Source of the DNA: Saccharomonospora xinjiangensis XJ-54
GTDB lineage: Bacteria; Actinomycetota; Actinomycetes; Mycobacteriales; Pseudonocardiaceae
NCBI RefSeq assembly: GCF_000258175.1
Contig: NZ_JH636049.1
Span: 3,697,482-3,761,481, forward strand
Length of the DNA stretch: 64,000 bases
Direction of reading: 5' to 3'
Shown here: positions 49,980 to 57,726 of the stretch, piece by piece
Position numbering within the stretch: the stretch's first letter is position 1
Layout: every line of letters starts with the position of its first letter
The notes under the pieces: model-generated
Seen by the model: the letters and a program-made list of their open reading frames with translations, nothing else
Database searches by the model: none
What the model was told of the DNA's origin: nothing
Translations under genes and position numbers: made by a program

Positions 49980-50813
49980 GTGGCCACGAGGACACAGCGA
50001 GCGGCTCGGCGGGGTAACGGCCGAGAGCGCGCGAAGGGGCGGCGGGGCAAAACCGCCGCTCCGTCCCGCCGCAGGACGGCACAGCGGGGTAAGGCCGCGC
50101 CTTCGCGCCGCAGGACGGCGCAGCGGGGTAAGGCCGCGCCTTCGCGCCGCAGGACGGCGCAGCGCAGGCGCATCGCACTGCTGAGCGTCGTCACGGTCGT
50201 CGCGCTGGGCTATCTGGTGTGGTTCACACCCTTCCTCGGGGTGAGCACCGTCGAGGTGGTGGGCGTCCGCACGGTGTCTCACGCCGCCGTCCGGTCCGCC
50301 GCCGCCGTGCCGGCGGATCATCCACTTCTTCGCGTCAACACGGACGAGGTCGCGGCCAGGGTCGGCAGGCTGCCTGGTGTCGCGACGGTGGACGTCGCCC
50401 GGTCGTGGCCGTCCACGCTGACGATCACGGTGACCGAGCGGAGGGCGATCGCCTACCACGAGGGCGGTGACGGCATCCGGCTCGTCGATGTGGCCGGTGT
50501 GCCGTACAAGAGGGTCGCGCGGCCACCCGGAGGACTGCCGAGGCTGGAAATTTCCGAACCCGGCCCCGGTGACGGCCCGACGCGGGCCGTGACGGGTGTA
50601 CTGGCCTCACTGCCGTCCGGGCTGTCCGGTGAGGTCGTCGCGGCGCGAGCCACCACACCCGGGGACGTGGAACTCGATCTGACGGGCGATCGTGTCGTGC
50701 GGTGGGGCGACGCGCACCAGAACGCGGAGAAGGCACGGGTGCTGGCCGTTCTGCTGACCCGGGAGGCCACCACGTACGACGTGTCGAGTCCCGAGCTGCC
50801 GACCGTGTCGTGA
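49980..50813 (+). CDS. ftsQ: Cell division protein FtsQ with a repeat-expanded cytoplasmic tail
   Basis: This 277-residue bitopic divisome protein has a cytoplasmic tail (1-63), one membrane helix (about 65-82), a POTRA domain (TPFLGVSTVEVVGVRTVSH onward) and an FtsQ/DivIB beta domain. The POTRA and beta domains sit outside and bind FtsB/FtsL. The tail contains about three near-copies of a 13-residue Arg/Lys-rich unit (RGKAAPSRRRTAQ), two of them identical in DNA. The start is a GTG. A DinB-like gene, not ftsZ, follows. Confidence 0.93.
   Translation: MATRTQRAARRGNGRERAKGRRGKTAAPSRRRTAQRGKAAPSRRRTAQRGKAAPSRRRTAQRRRIALLSVVTVVALGYLVWFTPFLGVSTVEVVGVRTVSHAAVRSAAAVPADHPLLRVNTDEVAARVGRLPGVATVDVARSWPSTLTITVTERRAIAYHEGGDGIRLVDVAGVPYKRVARPPGGLPRLEISEPGPGDGPTRAVTGVLASLPSGLSGEVVAARATTPGDVELDLTGDRVVRWGDAHQNAEKARVLAVLLTREATTYDVSSPELPTVS
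50042..50159 (+). repeat. 39-bp tandem repeat in the ftsQ tail
   Basis: Positions 50082-50120 and 50121-50159 are identical 39-bp units, and a diverged third copy precedes them (about 50042-50081). Each unit is 13 codons, so copy number can change without a frameshift. Confidence 0.95.
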
Positions 50814-50838
50814 CCGCCCGATCCGGTATGGCACCGTA

Positions 50839-51351
50839 GTGCTCGTGAGCAAGATCGACACCCGGCCTGAGCCTCCGTACGCCGGTTCGGAACGGGAAAC
50901 GCTGAACGGCTTTCTCGACTTCCTGAGGGCCACGATCCGGTGGAAGTGCCATGGGCTGAGTGACGAGCAGGCCCGCAGGGCGTTGCTGCCGAGCGAGTTG
51001 ACCACCGTCGCCGGTCTCGTCGGCCATCTGAGTTACGTGGAGCGGTACTGGTTCGAGGTCGTGCTCGCGGGAGAGCCCGACACGTGGAAGGACAGACTGG
51101 CTGCCGACCCCGACGCGGAGTTCCGCGAGGCGCTCGACGTGCCCCTGGCCGCTCTGCTCGACGAGTACGAGCGGCAGTGCGAACGCAGCAGGCGGATCGC
51201 AGGGGAGCGGGAACTCGACGACGAGGTGCCGTTCCGCGGTTGCTCGGTGAGTGTCCGGTACGTACTGACACACCTGATCGAGGAGACCGGGCGGCACGCG
51301 GGGCATCTGGACGTCCTGCGCGAGTTGATCGACGGCCGGACCGGCGAGTGA
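50839..51351 (+). CDS. DinB-like (DUF664) putative metal-dependent S-transferase
   Basis: This 170-residue four-helix protein of the DinB/DUF664 family may belong to the mycothiol-dependent transferases. The probable metal ligands are a His in GLVGHLSYVERYWF (about residue 58) and two in HLIEETGRHAGHLD (about 146-157). Its position inside the division cluster, between ftsQ and ftsZ, is unexpected and says nothing about its substrate. The GTG at 50839 is 25 bases after ftsQ without a good ribosome site; a GTG at 50845 is equally possible. A detoxification role is inferred from the family. Confidence 0.84.
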   Translation: MLVSKIDTRPEPPYAGSERETLNGFLDFLRATIRWKCHGLSDEQARRALLPSELTTVAGLVGHLSYVERYWFEVVLAGEPDTWKDRLAADPDAEFREALDVPLAALLDEYERQCERSRRIAGERELDDEVPFRGCSVSVRYVLTHLIEETGRHAGHLDVLRELIDGRTGE

Positions 51352-51452
51352 CCACGATGAAACACGTTGTGGCGAAAGACGTTCGCGACACGCCGCGTCG
51401 CTGCTGGATTCCTGGCTGCACTGTGCCTACGGTCCGTCAGCAACGTTGGTAG

Positions 51453-51490
51453 TTGACATAACTCTAAACCTCAACTTCAGGTTCAGGGTT
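51453..51490 (+). promoter_or_regulatory. Promoter-proximal dyad upstream of ftsZ
   Basis: A consensus TTGACA (51453-51458) is followed at once by an imperfect 12-bp inverted repeat, AACTCTAAACCT (51460-51471) and AGGTTCAGGGTT (51479-51490), matching at 10 of 12 positions. I see no good -10 at the usual spacing. The ftsZ ATG is about 78 bases downstream. It marks a dedicated ftsZ promoter and a candidate operator. Confidence 0.55.
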
Positions 51491-51567
51491 TCGGCGGATC
51501 GACCCGCGCTTGTTGACGATCCAGCGCCGACGCACGACAGCACCACCACGATCAGGAAGGCAACCCG

Positions 51568-52902
51568 ATGACGCCCCCGCACAATTACCTCGCGGTGATC
51601 AAGGTCGTCGGAATCGGCGGCGGCGGTGTGAACGCCGTGAACCGCATGATCGAGGTCGGCCTGAAAGGCGTGGAGTTCATCGCGGTGAACACCGACGCGC
51701 AGGCTCTGCTGATGTCCGATGCGGACGTCAAGCTGGACATCGGCCGCGAGCTCACGCGGGGTCTCGGCGCGGGAGCGTCCCCCGAGGTCGGACAGAAGGC
51801 AGCGGAGGACCACCGCGAGGAGATCGAAGAGGTCCTCAAGGGCGCCGATATGGTGTTCGTGACCGCGGGCGAGGGCGGCGGTACCGGCACCGGCGGAGCG
51901 CCCGTCGTCGCGCAGATCGCGCGCAAGCTCGGTGCGCTCACCATCGGTGTCGTCACGCGGCCGTTCTCGTTCGAAGGCAAGCGCAGGGCGAGGCAGGCGG
52001 AGGACGGCATCCAGGCGCTCCGCAACGAGTGCGACACCTTGATCGTCATTCCGAACGACAGGCTGCTCCAGCTCGGCGACATCGGTGTGTCGCTCATGGA
52101 CGCCTTCCGCTCGGCCGACGAGGTGCTGTTGTCGGGTGTCCAGGGCATCACCGACCTCATCACGACGCCCGGTCTGATCAACCTCGACTTCGCGGACGTC
52201 AAGAGCGTGATGTCGGGTGCGGGCAGTGCGCTCATGGGCATCGGCTCGGCACGTGGTGAGGGACGCGCGGTACAGGCGGCGGAGAAGGCCATAAACTCCC
52301 CGCTGCTCGAAGCGTCGATGGACGGCGCCCACGGTGCTCTGCTGTCCATTGCCGGTGGTTCGGACCTCGGTCTCTTCGAAATCAACGAAGCTGCGTCGCT
52401 CGTCCAGGAATCCGCCCACCCCGAGGCGAACATCATCTTCGGAACGATCATCGACGACTCCCTCGGCGACGAGGTCAGGGTCACGGTCATCGCGGCGGGT
52501 TTCGACGCGGGTGCGCCGACGCACAAGAAGCTCGACCCCGGCACGTTCGGCACGAGGACGCAGGGATCCGGTGACTCCGAGCAGAGCGGCGGTGGCGCCG
52601 GTGCCGCCTCGCCGTCGAGCGCCGTCAGGGAACAGCGCGACGGCGCCTCCCGCCTGACCCACGGCGACGCGGGAAACCCCACGCCGCCCGTCATGCGGAG
52701 AACCTCGCCTGCCTCGGGTCAGGGCAGCCAGTCCGGTTCGTTGCCGTCGGCACACGGCACCACGCGCCCTTACGCGGGTCCGTCGTCCTCGCCGTCACCC
52801 TCGACCCACCGGACGCAGGGAAGCCTTCCGGGACGGTCGTTCCCTGCCAATGACGACCCCACCGACGACGACGTCGATGTCCCGCCCTTCATGCGCCGCT
52901 GA
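51568..52902 (+). CDS. ftsZ: Cell division protein FtsZ
   Basis: This 444-residue tubulin-like GTPase forms the Z-ring. The GTP-binding core covers about 1-315: [15 protein letters not shown], the tubulin signature [11 protein letters not shown], and the T7-loop region [11 protein letters not shown] with its catalytic Asp. A Ser/Gly/Pro-rich linker of about 110 residues follows. The C-terminal peptide [12 protein letters not shown] should bind SepF and FtsW. AGGAAGG precedes the ATG. No ftsA is present, as in other actinobacteria; SepF downstream takes that role. Confidence 0.97.
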   Translation: MTPPHNYLAVIKVVGIGGGGVNAVNRMIEVGLKGVEFIAVNTDAQALLMSDADVKLDIGRELTRGLGAGASPEVGQKAAEDHREEIEEVLKGADMVFVTAGEGGGTGTGGAPVVAQIARKLGALTIGVVTRPFSFEGKRRARQAEDGIQALRNECDTLIVIPNDRLLQLGDIGVSLMDAFRSADEVLLSGVQGITDLITTPGLINLDFADVKSVMSGAGSALMGIGSARGEGRAVQAAEKAINSPLLEASMDGAHGALLSIAGGSDLGLFEINEAASLVQESAHPEANIIFGTIIDDSLGDEVRVTVIAAGFDAGAPTHKKLDPGTFGTRTQGSGDSEQSGGGAGAASPSSAVREQRDGASRLTHGDAGNPTPPVMRRTSPASGQGSQSGSLPSAHGTTRPYAGPSSSPSPSTHRTQGSLPGRSFPANDDPTDDDVDVPPFMRR

Positions 52903-52959
52903 GTCGCTGAGCCGCTGAGCCACGTCGCTAAGCTCGCTGGCACCGGCAGTGAGGAACAG

Positions 52960-53685
52960 GTGTCGAAGGGGTTGAGCGCGGTGCGCATTCGGCGAGTGGT
53001 GACCACCAGGGCGGGTGGGCGGTCGAAGCCGCCGTTCGACTCGTTCAATCTCGGTGATCACGTGGGCGACGACCCGGCCGCCGTGGCGGCCAACCGCCGC
53101 AGGCTCGCCGACGAACTCGGCCTGAAGCCGGACCGGCTCGCCTGGATGGAACAGGTCCACGGGCGCACCGTGACGATCGTGGACGGCAGTGAGAGCGGGC
53201 AGGCCGAGGCGACGGACGCGCTGGTGACCACGCGCCCCGGCCTGGCGTTGGTGGCGCTCGTCGCCGACTGCGTGCCCGTGTTGCTCGGTGACCCCGAAGC
53301 CGGTGTGGTGGCTGCCGTGCATGCCGGAAGGGTGGGAGCGCGGGTCGGTGTCGTGCCCGCAGCACTGGAGGCCATGGTGTCGGTCGGCGCGCGGCCCGAC
53401 CGGGTCGAGGCGCTGCTCGGCCCCGCCGTCTGCGGGGAGTGCTACGAGGTCCCGAAGGCGATGGCGGAGGATGTCGAGACGCACCTGCCGGGAAGCGCGT
53501 GCCGGAGCAGGAAAGGCACTCCCGGCCTCGACCTCAGGGCGGGGTTGTGGAGGCAACTGGCGGATCTCGGGGTCGGCAGGATCGGGGTGGATCCTCGATG
53601 CACGATGGAGGACGAAACCCTGTTCAGTCACCGCAGGAACGCCCCGACGGGAAGGATCGCGGCCGTCACGTGGATGGAACAGTGA
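52960..53685 (+). CDS. pgeF: Laccase-domain peptidoglycan editing factor / purine nucleoside phosphorylase
   Basis: This 241-residue YfiH-family protein may cleave adenosine and inosine or prevent mis-incorporation in the wall stem peptide. The metal-site residues are visible in EQVHGRTV, VADCVPVLL and AVHAGRVGAR. It lies directly after ftsZ, as in most actinobacteria. The GTG at 52960 has GAGGA upstream; a GTG at 52981 is the alternative. The stop overlaps the next gene as GTGA. Confidence 0.9.
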   Translation: MSKGLSAVRIRRVVTTRAGGRSKPPFDSFNLGDHVGDDPAAVAANRRRLADELGLKPDRLAWMEQVHGRTVTIVDGSESGQAEATDALVTTRPGLALVALVADCVPVLLGDPEAGVVAAVHAGRVGARVGVVPAALEAMVSVGARPDRVEALLGPAVCGECYEVPKAMAEDVETHLPGSACRSRKGTPGLDLRAGLWRQLADLGVGRIGVDPRCTMEDETLFSHRRNAPTGRIAAVTWMEQ

Positions 53686-54416
53686 ACGACCAGCGTTACG
53701 AGGAGCTCGCGGAGTCACTGCGGGAGGTCACCGGGCGCATCGCGGCGGCGTGCCGGAGGGTCGGCCGCTCGCCGGACGAGGTCCGCCTGATCGCCGTGAC
53801 GAAGACGTTTCCGGCGTCCGACGCCGTCGTTCTGACGGATCTCGGGGTGCGGGAACTCGGGGAGAACCGCGATCAGGAGGCGTCGGCCAAGGCAGCCGAG
53901 GTGGCGGCGCTGCGTCCCGAAGCCGACGTGCGGTGGCACATGGTCGGTCGTCTCCAGCGCAACAAGGCGCGATCGGTGGCGCGCTGGGCCGCGGAGGTGC
54001 AGTCGGTGGACTCCCTCCGACTGGCCGACGCGCTCACCAAAGGGGTGCGGGCGGCTCTGGACGCCGGTGAGCGGGATCGTCCGCTCGACGTGCTCGTCCA
54101 GGCCAGCCTTGACGACGATCCGTCGCGCGGCGGCTGCCCTGTTGATGATCTTAGGGAACTGGCCGAGGCGGTAGCCCGAAAGAGTGATTATCTCCACTTG
54201 CGCGGCGTGATGGCCGTCGCTCCGCTGGGAGTCGAGCCCGAGCCGGCCTTCGAGATGCTGGCCTCGGTGGCCGAGATACTGCGGAAAGACCATCCCGAGG
54301 CGACGGAGATCTCGGCCGGCATGAGTGGGGACCTGGATCAGGCGATAGCGTACGGCTCGACGTGTGTGCGTGTCGGAACCGCGTTGCTCGGTGGACGAGG
54401 TTTAGCCTCCCCTTAG
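53682..54416 (+). CDS. YggS-family PLP homeostasis protein
   Basis: This 244-residue alanine racemase-like protein binds pyridoxal phosphate through the Lys in [10 protein letters not shown] (about residue 35). [27 protein letters not shown] and [24 protein letters not shown] complete the signature. It balances PLP and amino/keto acid pools rather than acting as a racemase. GENRDQE in place of the common GENYVQE is a small variation. The GTG overlaps the pgeF stop by four bases. Confidence 0.93.
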   Translation: MNDQRYEELAESLREVTGRIAAACRRVGRSPDEVRLIAVTKTFPASDAVVLTDLGVRELGENRDQEASAKAAEVAALRPEADVRWHMVGRLQRNKARSVARWAAEVQSVDSLRLADALTKGVRAALDAGERDRPLDVLVQASLDDDPSRGGCPVDDLRELAEAVARKSDYLHLRGVMAVAPLGVEPEPAFEMLASVAEILRKDHPEATEISAGMSGDLDQAIAYGSTCVRVGTALLGGRGLASP

Positions 54417-54501
54417 CAAGGTCCACTCGAGCGGCATCCAGGACGGCCCGGCCGTGTTGTTGGACCGCACGAGTGCAGACCGTGGAGGGCGAGGGAGAGG
54501 C

Positions 54502-55146
54502 ATGAGCGCGCTGCAGAAGCTGAAGGCCTACTTCGGGATGGTCCCTGCCGAGGACGACGAGTACGACTTCGACGAGGACTACCGGCGCGACTATCAGGGA
54601 GACGATTACGACTCCTACGACGAGTCCACGTACAAGGGCGCGGCACGCAGGTCGAGGCCGCGTTACCGCGTCATGGACGAGTTCGAGGAGGCCGAGTCGT
54701 CCTCTGCGTCGTCCTCAGCCCGTACCCGCAGGACGCCTCCGCGTGGGGAGCCCGCCGTGCACGGCTCTCTCGCCATGGACCGGCAGCCGGAGCCCGTGGC
54801 TCGGGTCCGGCCGATGACTCCCACGCCCCCGGTGGCCGAGCCGTCGGGGGCCGCGGCACGCGACCCGTTGAGCCGGATCATCACGCTGCACCCCACCAGC
54901 TACGCGGAGGCGAGGGAGATCGGTGAGGCGTACCGCGACGGCGCTCCCGTGATCATGAACCTGACGGAGATGGAGAACGCCGACGCCAAGCGGCTCGTGG
55001 ACTTCGCGGCGGGCCTGGCCTTCGCGCTCCGCGGCTCCATGGACAAGGTGACGAACAAGGTGTTCTTGCTCTCACCGCCTGATGTGGATGTCACAGCAGA
55101 GGACCGCAGGCGGATCGCCGAGGGCGGGTTGTTCCTCCGCCACTGA
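54502..55146 (+). CDS. sepF: Cell division protein SepF
   Basis: This 214-residue protein tethers FtsZ to the membrane. The N-terminal helix [15 protein letters not shown] is a likely amphipathic membrane anchor. A Tyr/Asp-rich linker (about 18-60) and a Pro/Ser-rich stretch follow. The SepF core (about 130-214) has [26 protein letters not shown] and [16 protein letters not shown], ending GLFLRH. The ATG at 54502 has GAGGGAGAGG upstream. The protein binds the FtsZ C-terminal peptide and stands in for FtsA in actinobacteria. Confidence 0.94.
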   Translation: MSALQKLKAYFGMVPAEDDEYDFDEDYRRDYQGDDYDSYDESTYKGAARRSRPRYRVMDEFEEAESSSASSSARTRRTPPRGEPAVHGSLAMDRQPEPVARVRPMTPTPPVAEPSGAAARDPLSRIITLHPTSYAEAREIGEAYRDGAPVIMNLTEMENADAKRLVDFAAGLAFALRGSMDKVTNKVFLLSPPDVDVTAEDRRRIAEGGLFLRH

Positions 55147-55178
55147 TCTCGACGGTGGCATGTGGCAGAGTGGTGCCC

Positions 55179-55463
55179 GTGGTCACTGTCCGCATGATTC
55201 TGTACTGGCTGCTGTTCGCGTTTTGGCTGCTGCTCACGGCACGTATCGTCGTGGAGCTCGTGCGTGCGTTCGCTCGTGACTGGCGCCCCTCAGGGGGGGT
55301 TGCGGTGGCGCTCGAGACCATCTACACAGTGACCGACCCACCGGTCCGGCTCGTCCGACGGATTATTCCGGTCGTACGGATCGGCGGCGTGGGACTGGAC
55401 CTATCGATTATGGTGCTGCTGTTGGTTGTGTTCATACTGATGCAACTGGCGCTTCCCGGGTAA
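55179..55463 (+). CDS. YggT-family membrane protein
   Basis: This 94-residue protein has two membrane helices (about 5-27 and 68-92) separated by a short basic loop with TVTDPPVRLVRRIIPVVRIGG, the family signature. YggT proteins in Gram-positives sit between sepF and divIVA and are thought to help place the division machinery. Several in-frame GTGs (55155, 55170, 55173, 55179) compete; 55179 is chosen because it starts close to the first helix. The exact start is uncertain. Confidence 0.85.
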   Translation: MVTVRMILYWLLFAFWLLLTARIVVELVRAFARDWRPSGGVAVALETIYTVTDPPVRLVRRIIPVVRIGGVGLDLSIMVLLLVVFILMQLALPG

Positions 55464-55513
55464 CGGGGAACCCGGGTGGGAACGGCAGGCCATGGAGTGC
55501 GTGAGGTGATCTG

Positions 55514-56353
55514 ATGTCGTTGACTCCTGCTGACGTGCATAACGTCGCGTTCAGCAAGCCTCCGATCGGCAAGCGGGGCTACAACGAGGACGAGGTGGAC
55601 GCGTTCCTCGACCTGGTGGAGACCGAGCTTGCCCGATTGATTGAGGACAATAACGAGCTGCGGCAGCAGGTCGAACAGCTCGATGCCGAGTTGGAATCAA
55701 CTCGTAGCGAGTTGGAATCCGTCAAGGCCCGCGGCGGCCGCGACGAGGCACCGTCGCGCAGGCTCGCCCCGGTGCCGCCGCCCGCGTCCGCGATGGAACA
55801 GACCCAGGCCACGAATCTCATGGCCGACAGCGCGGAGCCGAACGTGCAGGCCGCGAAGGTGCTCGGCCTCGCACAGGAGATGGCCGACCGGCTCACCGCC
55901 GAGGCGAAGACCGAGTCGGACGGCATGCTCGCCGAGGCGCGGACCAAGTCCGAGCAGTTGCTGTCGGACGCGCGGTCGAAGGCCGACTCGATGGTCAACG
56001 AGGCACGCACACGTGCCGAGACCATGTTGAACGAGGCCCGCACCAGGGCCGAGACGTTGGAGCGTCAGGCGCGCGAGAAGGCGACCAACATGGATCGCGA
56101 GGCGCAGCGCAAGTACACCGAGACGCTGAACACTCTCAACACTGAGAAGAGCGCCCTCAACAAGAAGATCGAGGAGCTGCGCACGATAGAGCGCGAGTAC
56201 CGGACGCGCCTGCGGGGTTTCTTGGAATCGCAGCTGCGCGAGTTGGACGACAGAGGTTCGGCGGCGCCCGCATCGGCGTCCTCGTCGAGTGGCGGCCAGT
56301 CGAGCAGCAGCGGCCAGGGCTACTCCTTCGGGCCCCGCGCAGAGGCCGGCTGA
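55514..56353 (+). CDS. wag31: DivIVA / Wag31 polar growth protein
   Basis: This 279-residue coiled-coil protein marks curved membrane at the poles and directs wall growth. The conserved N-terminal DivIVA domain ([20 protein letters not shown] then [11 protein letters not shown], residues 3-36) binds membrane. A short linker (about 75-110) separates two coiled coils, the second with heptad-like repeats ([20 protein letters not shown]). The last 35 residues are Ser/Gly-rich. GTGAGGTGATCTG precedes the ATG. In mycobacteria the linker Thr is phosphorylated by PknA; an exact counterpart was not assigned here. Confidence 0.95.
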   Translation: MSLTPADVHNVAFSKPPIGKRGYNEDEVDAFLDLVETELARLIEDNNELRQQVEQLDAELESTRSELESVKARGGRDEAPSRRLAPVPPPASAMEQTQATNLMADSAEPNVQAAKVLGLAQEMADRLTAEAKTESDGMLAEARTKSEQLLSDARSKADSMVNEARTRAETMLNEARTRAETLERQAREKATNMDREAQRKYTETLNTLNTEKSALNKKIEELRTIEREYRTRLRGFLESQLRELDDRGSAAPASASSSSGGQSSSSGQGYSFGPRAEAG

Positions 56354-56418
56354 GCCGTTTCCCGTGCGTCGCGGCAGGTCACCCGGTCGTGACGGCAGGG
56401 AACGTGTTGTAATTCACC

Positions 56419-57387
56419 GTGCTCTACATCGTCCTCCTCCTGGTGCTGACGGCCCTGGCGCTGGTAGTGGCGGCACTCGTCACAGCCAGCCCGGTGTGGG
56501 CCTGGGTGTCGATCGGTGTGTCCGGCCTCGCCGGGGTGCTGCTGATCGCCGACCGCGTGCGTCGGCGGTCGCGGAACCCGGCAAGGGTGCCGGGGTCTTC
56601 CGCCACTGCCGACGGTGGTGCCATCGATGAATCCGCCGGTGACCATAACCGGAGCGACACCGATGTTGACGGTGCTGACAGCGGTGGTCGTGACGGCGCA
56701 AGCAGCGGTGGCGACGCCGGTACCGGCGGGCCGGAAGACCAGCCAACCACCGAAGACTCGGCCGTCGAGTCCATCTCCGAGGCGAAAGGTGACGCCGATG
56801 CCTCCGAGATGGCGACGTCATCCGGTGTGACGGCGTCGGAGACCGTCGTCGAGACAAGCGACGGTTCCGATGCGGCGGCTGATGCGCCGAGCGACTCCGT
56901 CACGGAGGCGGCTCCGTCCCGGCGCGGTGACGAGAAGGGCGCGGCGGACGAGGAAGGCGGGCGGCCTCGCGATCCGCTCCGGGCCACCCTCGTGGCGGCG
57001 CCGGGTGTCGAATCCGGTGAGCAACCGAGCGGAAGGGAGCCGGTGGCGGCCGAGGGATTCGATCCGCTCACGGACACCGCTCCGCGTACGGCGTTGCTCG
57101 CGTCGTCGGGCGAACTCGCGGGAGCGGACGTCGATCCTCCGGAGGAGGACACCGGTGTCGATGACGCGCTGCTGGTGTCGGAGCTCGAGTCGGAGGTCCT
57201 CGTGGTGGACGAGTACCCGCGTTACCACCTCGGTCACTGTTCCTGGCTCGGCACGAGGGCGACGATTCCTCTCGCCGTGAGAGAAGCCCGGGATCTCGGC
57301 TTCACGCCGTGCGGGTTGTGCGGTCCCGACGCGGAGCTGACAGCGGCCCATCGTCGGCGCAGGGTGGCGCGTCGCAGTTCGGCCTGA
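56419..57387 (+). CDS. Membrane protein with acidic linker and a Cys/His C-terminal motif
   Basis: This encodes 322 residues from a GTG. Two adjacent membrane helices (about 1-20 and 27-45) are followed by about 210 residues of low-complexity Asp/Glu/Ser/Gly/Ala. The final 60 residues form a compact motif: YHLGHCSWLG, then IPLAVREARDLGFTPCGLCGPD. This YHxxxC...GxxPCxxC pattern resembles small metal-binding modules found at the ends of secreted nucleases and other proteins, probably one zinc held by His/Cys. Function unknown. It lies between wag31 and the ileS T-box, where mycobacteria also have a small membrane protein. Confidence 0.78.
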   Translation: MLYIVLLLVLTALALVVAALVTASPVWAWVSIGVSGLAGVLLIADRVRRRSRNPARVPGSSATADGGAIDESAGDHNRSDTDVDGADSGGRDGASSGGDAGTGGPEDQPTTEDSAVESISEAKGDADASEMATSSGVTASETVVETSDGSDAAADAPSDSVTEAAPSRRGDEKGAADEEGGRPRDPLRATLVAAPGVESGEQPSGREPVAAEGFDPLTDTAPRTALLASSGELAGADVDPPEEDTGVDDALLVSELESEVLVVDEYPRYHLGHCSWLGTRATIPLAVREARDLGFTPCGLCGPDAELTAAHRRRRVARRSSA

Positions 57388-57439
57388 CGGGGGACGTCCC
57401 CGCGAAGGCACGGGTACCGATCGTCGCGACACGCAGAAC

Positions 57440-57720
57440 GGCTACGCTGTATCCCACAGGCGTCGATCCGGCCATCACCGGGGAGCTTCCGGAAGAACGG
57501 ACGTCGTGGTGCCGAACGCGACCACGCACGTCTCAGTAGAATCGGACGGGACCGGCCCGTCACAGCCGTCGAACGAGTGGTCCGCGTTTCGAGTCCGCGC
57601 GGGCAAGCGGGGTGGTACCGCGGTACGTGCGTCGCAGGGCGCCGTCTCGTCCCCGAGCAGGCCGTCGAACCCCGACGGCGGCTATGCCTGAGCGAGACAG
57701 CGAAGACCGCGAGGAGCGCA
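57440..57720 (+). ncRNA. T-box riboswitch (isoleucine, probably translational)
   Basis: The T-box sequence GGGGTGGTACCGCGG is at 57609-57623; its TGGT bulge can pair with the ACCA end of uncharged tRNA. Upstream, GCCATCACCGGGGAGC holds an ATC isoleucine codon at 57474-57476, in the position of the specifier loop of actinobacterial ileS T-boxes, followed by CCGGAAGAAC. The 3' part lies close to the ileS ribosome site (GAGGAGC near 57711). Actinobacterial ileS T-boxes with short stem I usually control translation rather than termination. The element limits are approximate. Confidence 0.88.
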
Positions 57721-57726
57721 CCACAC

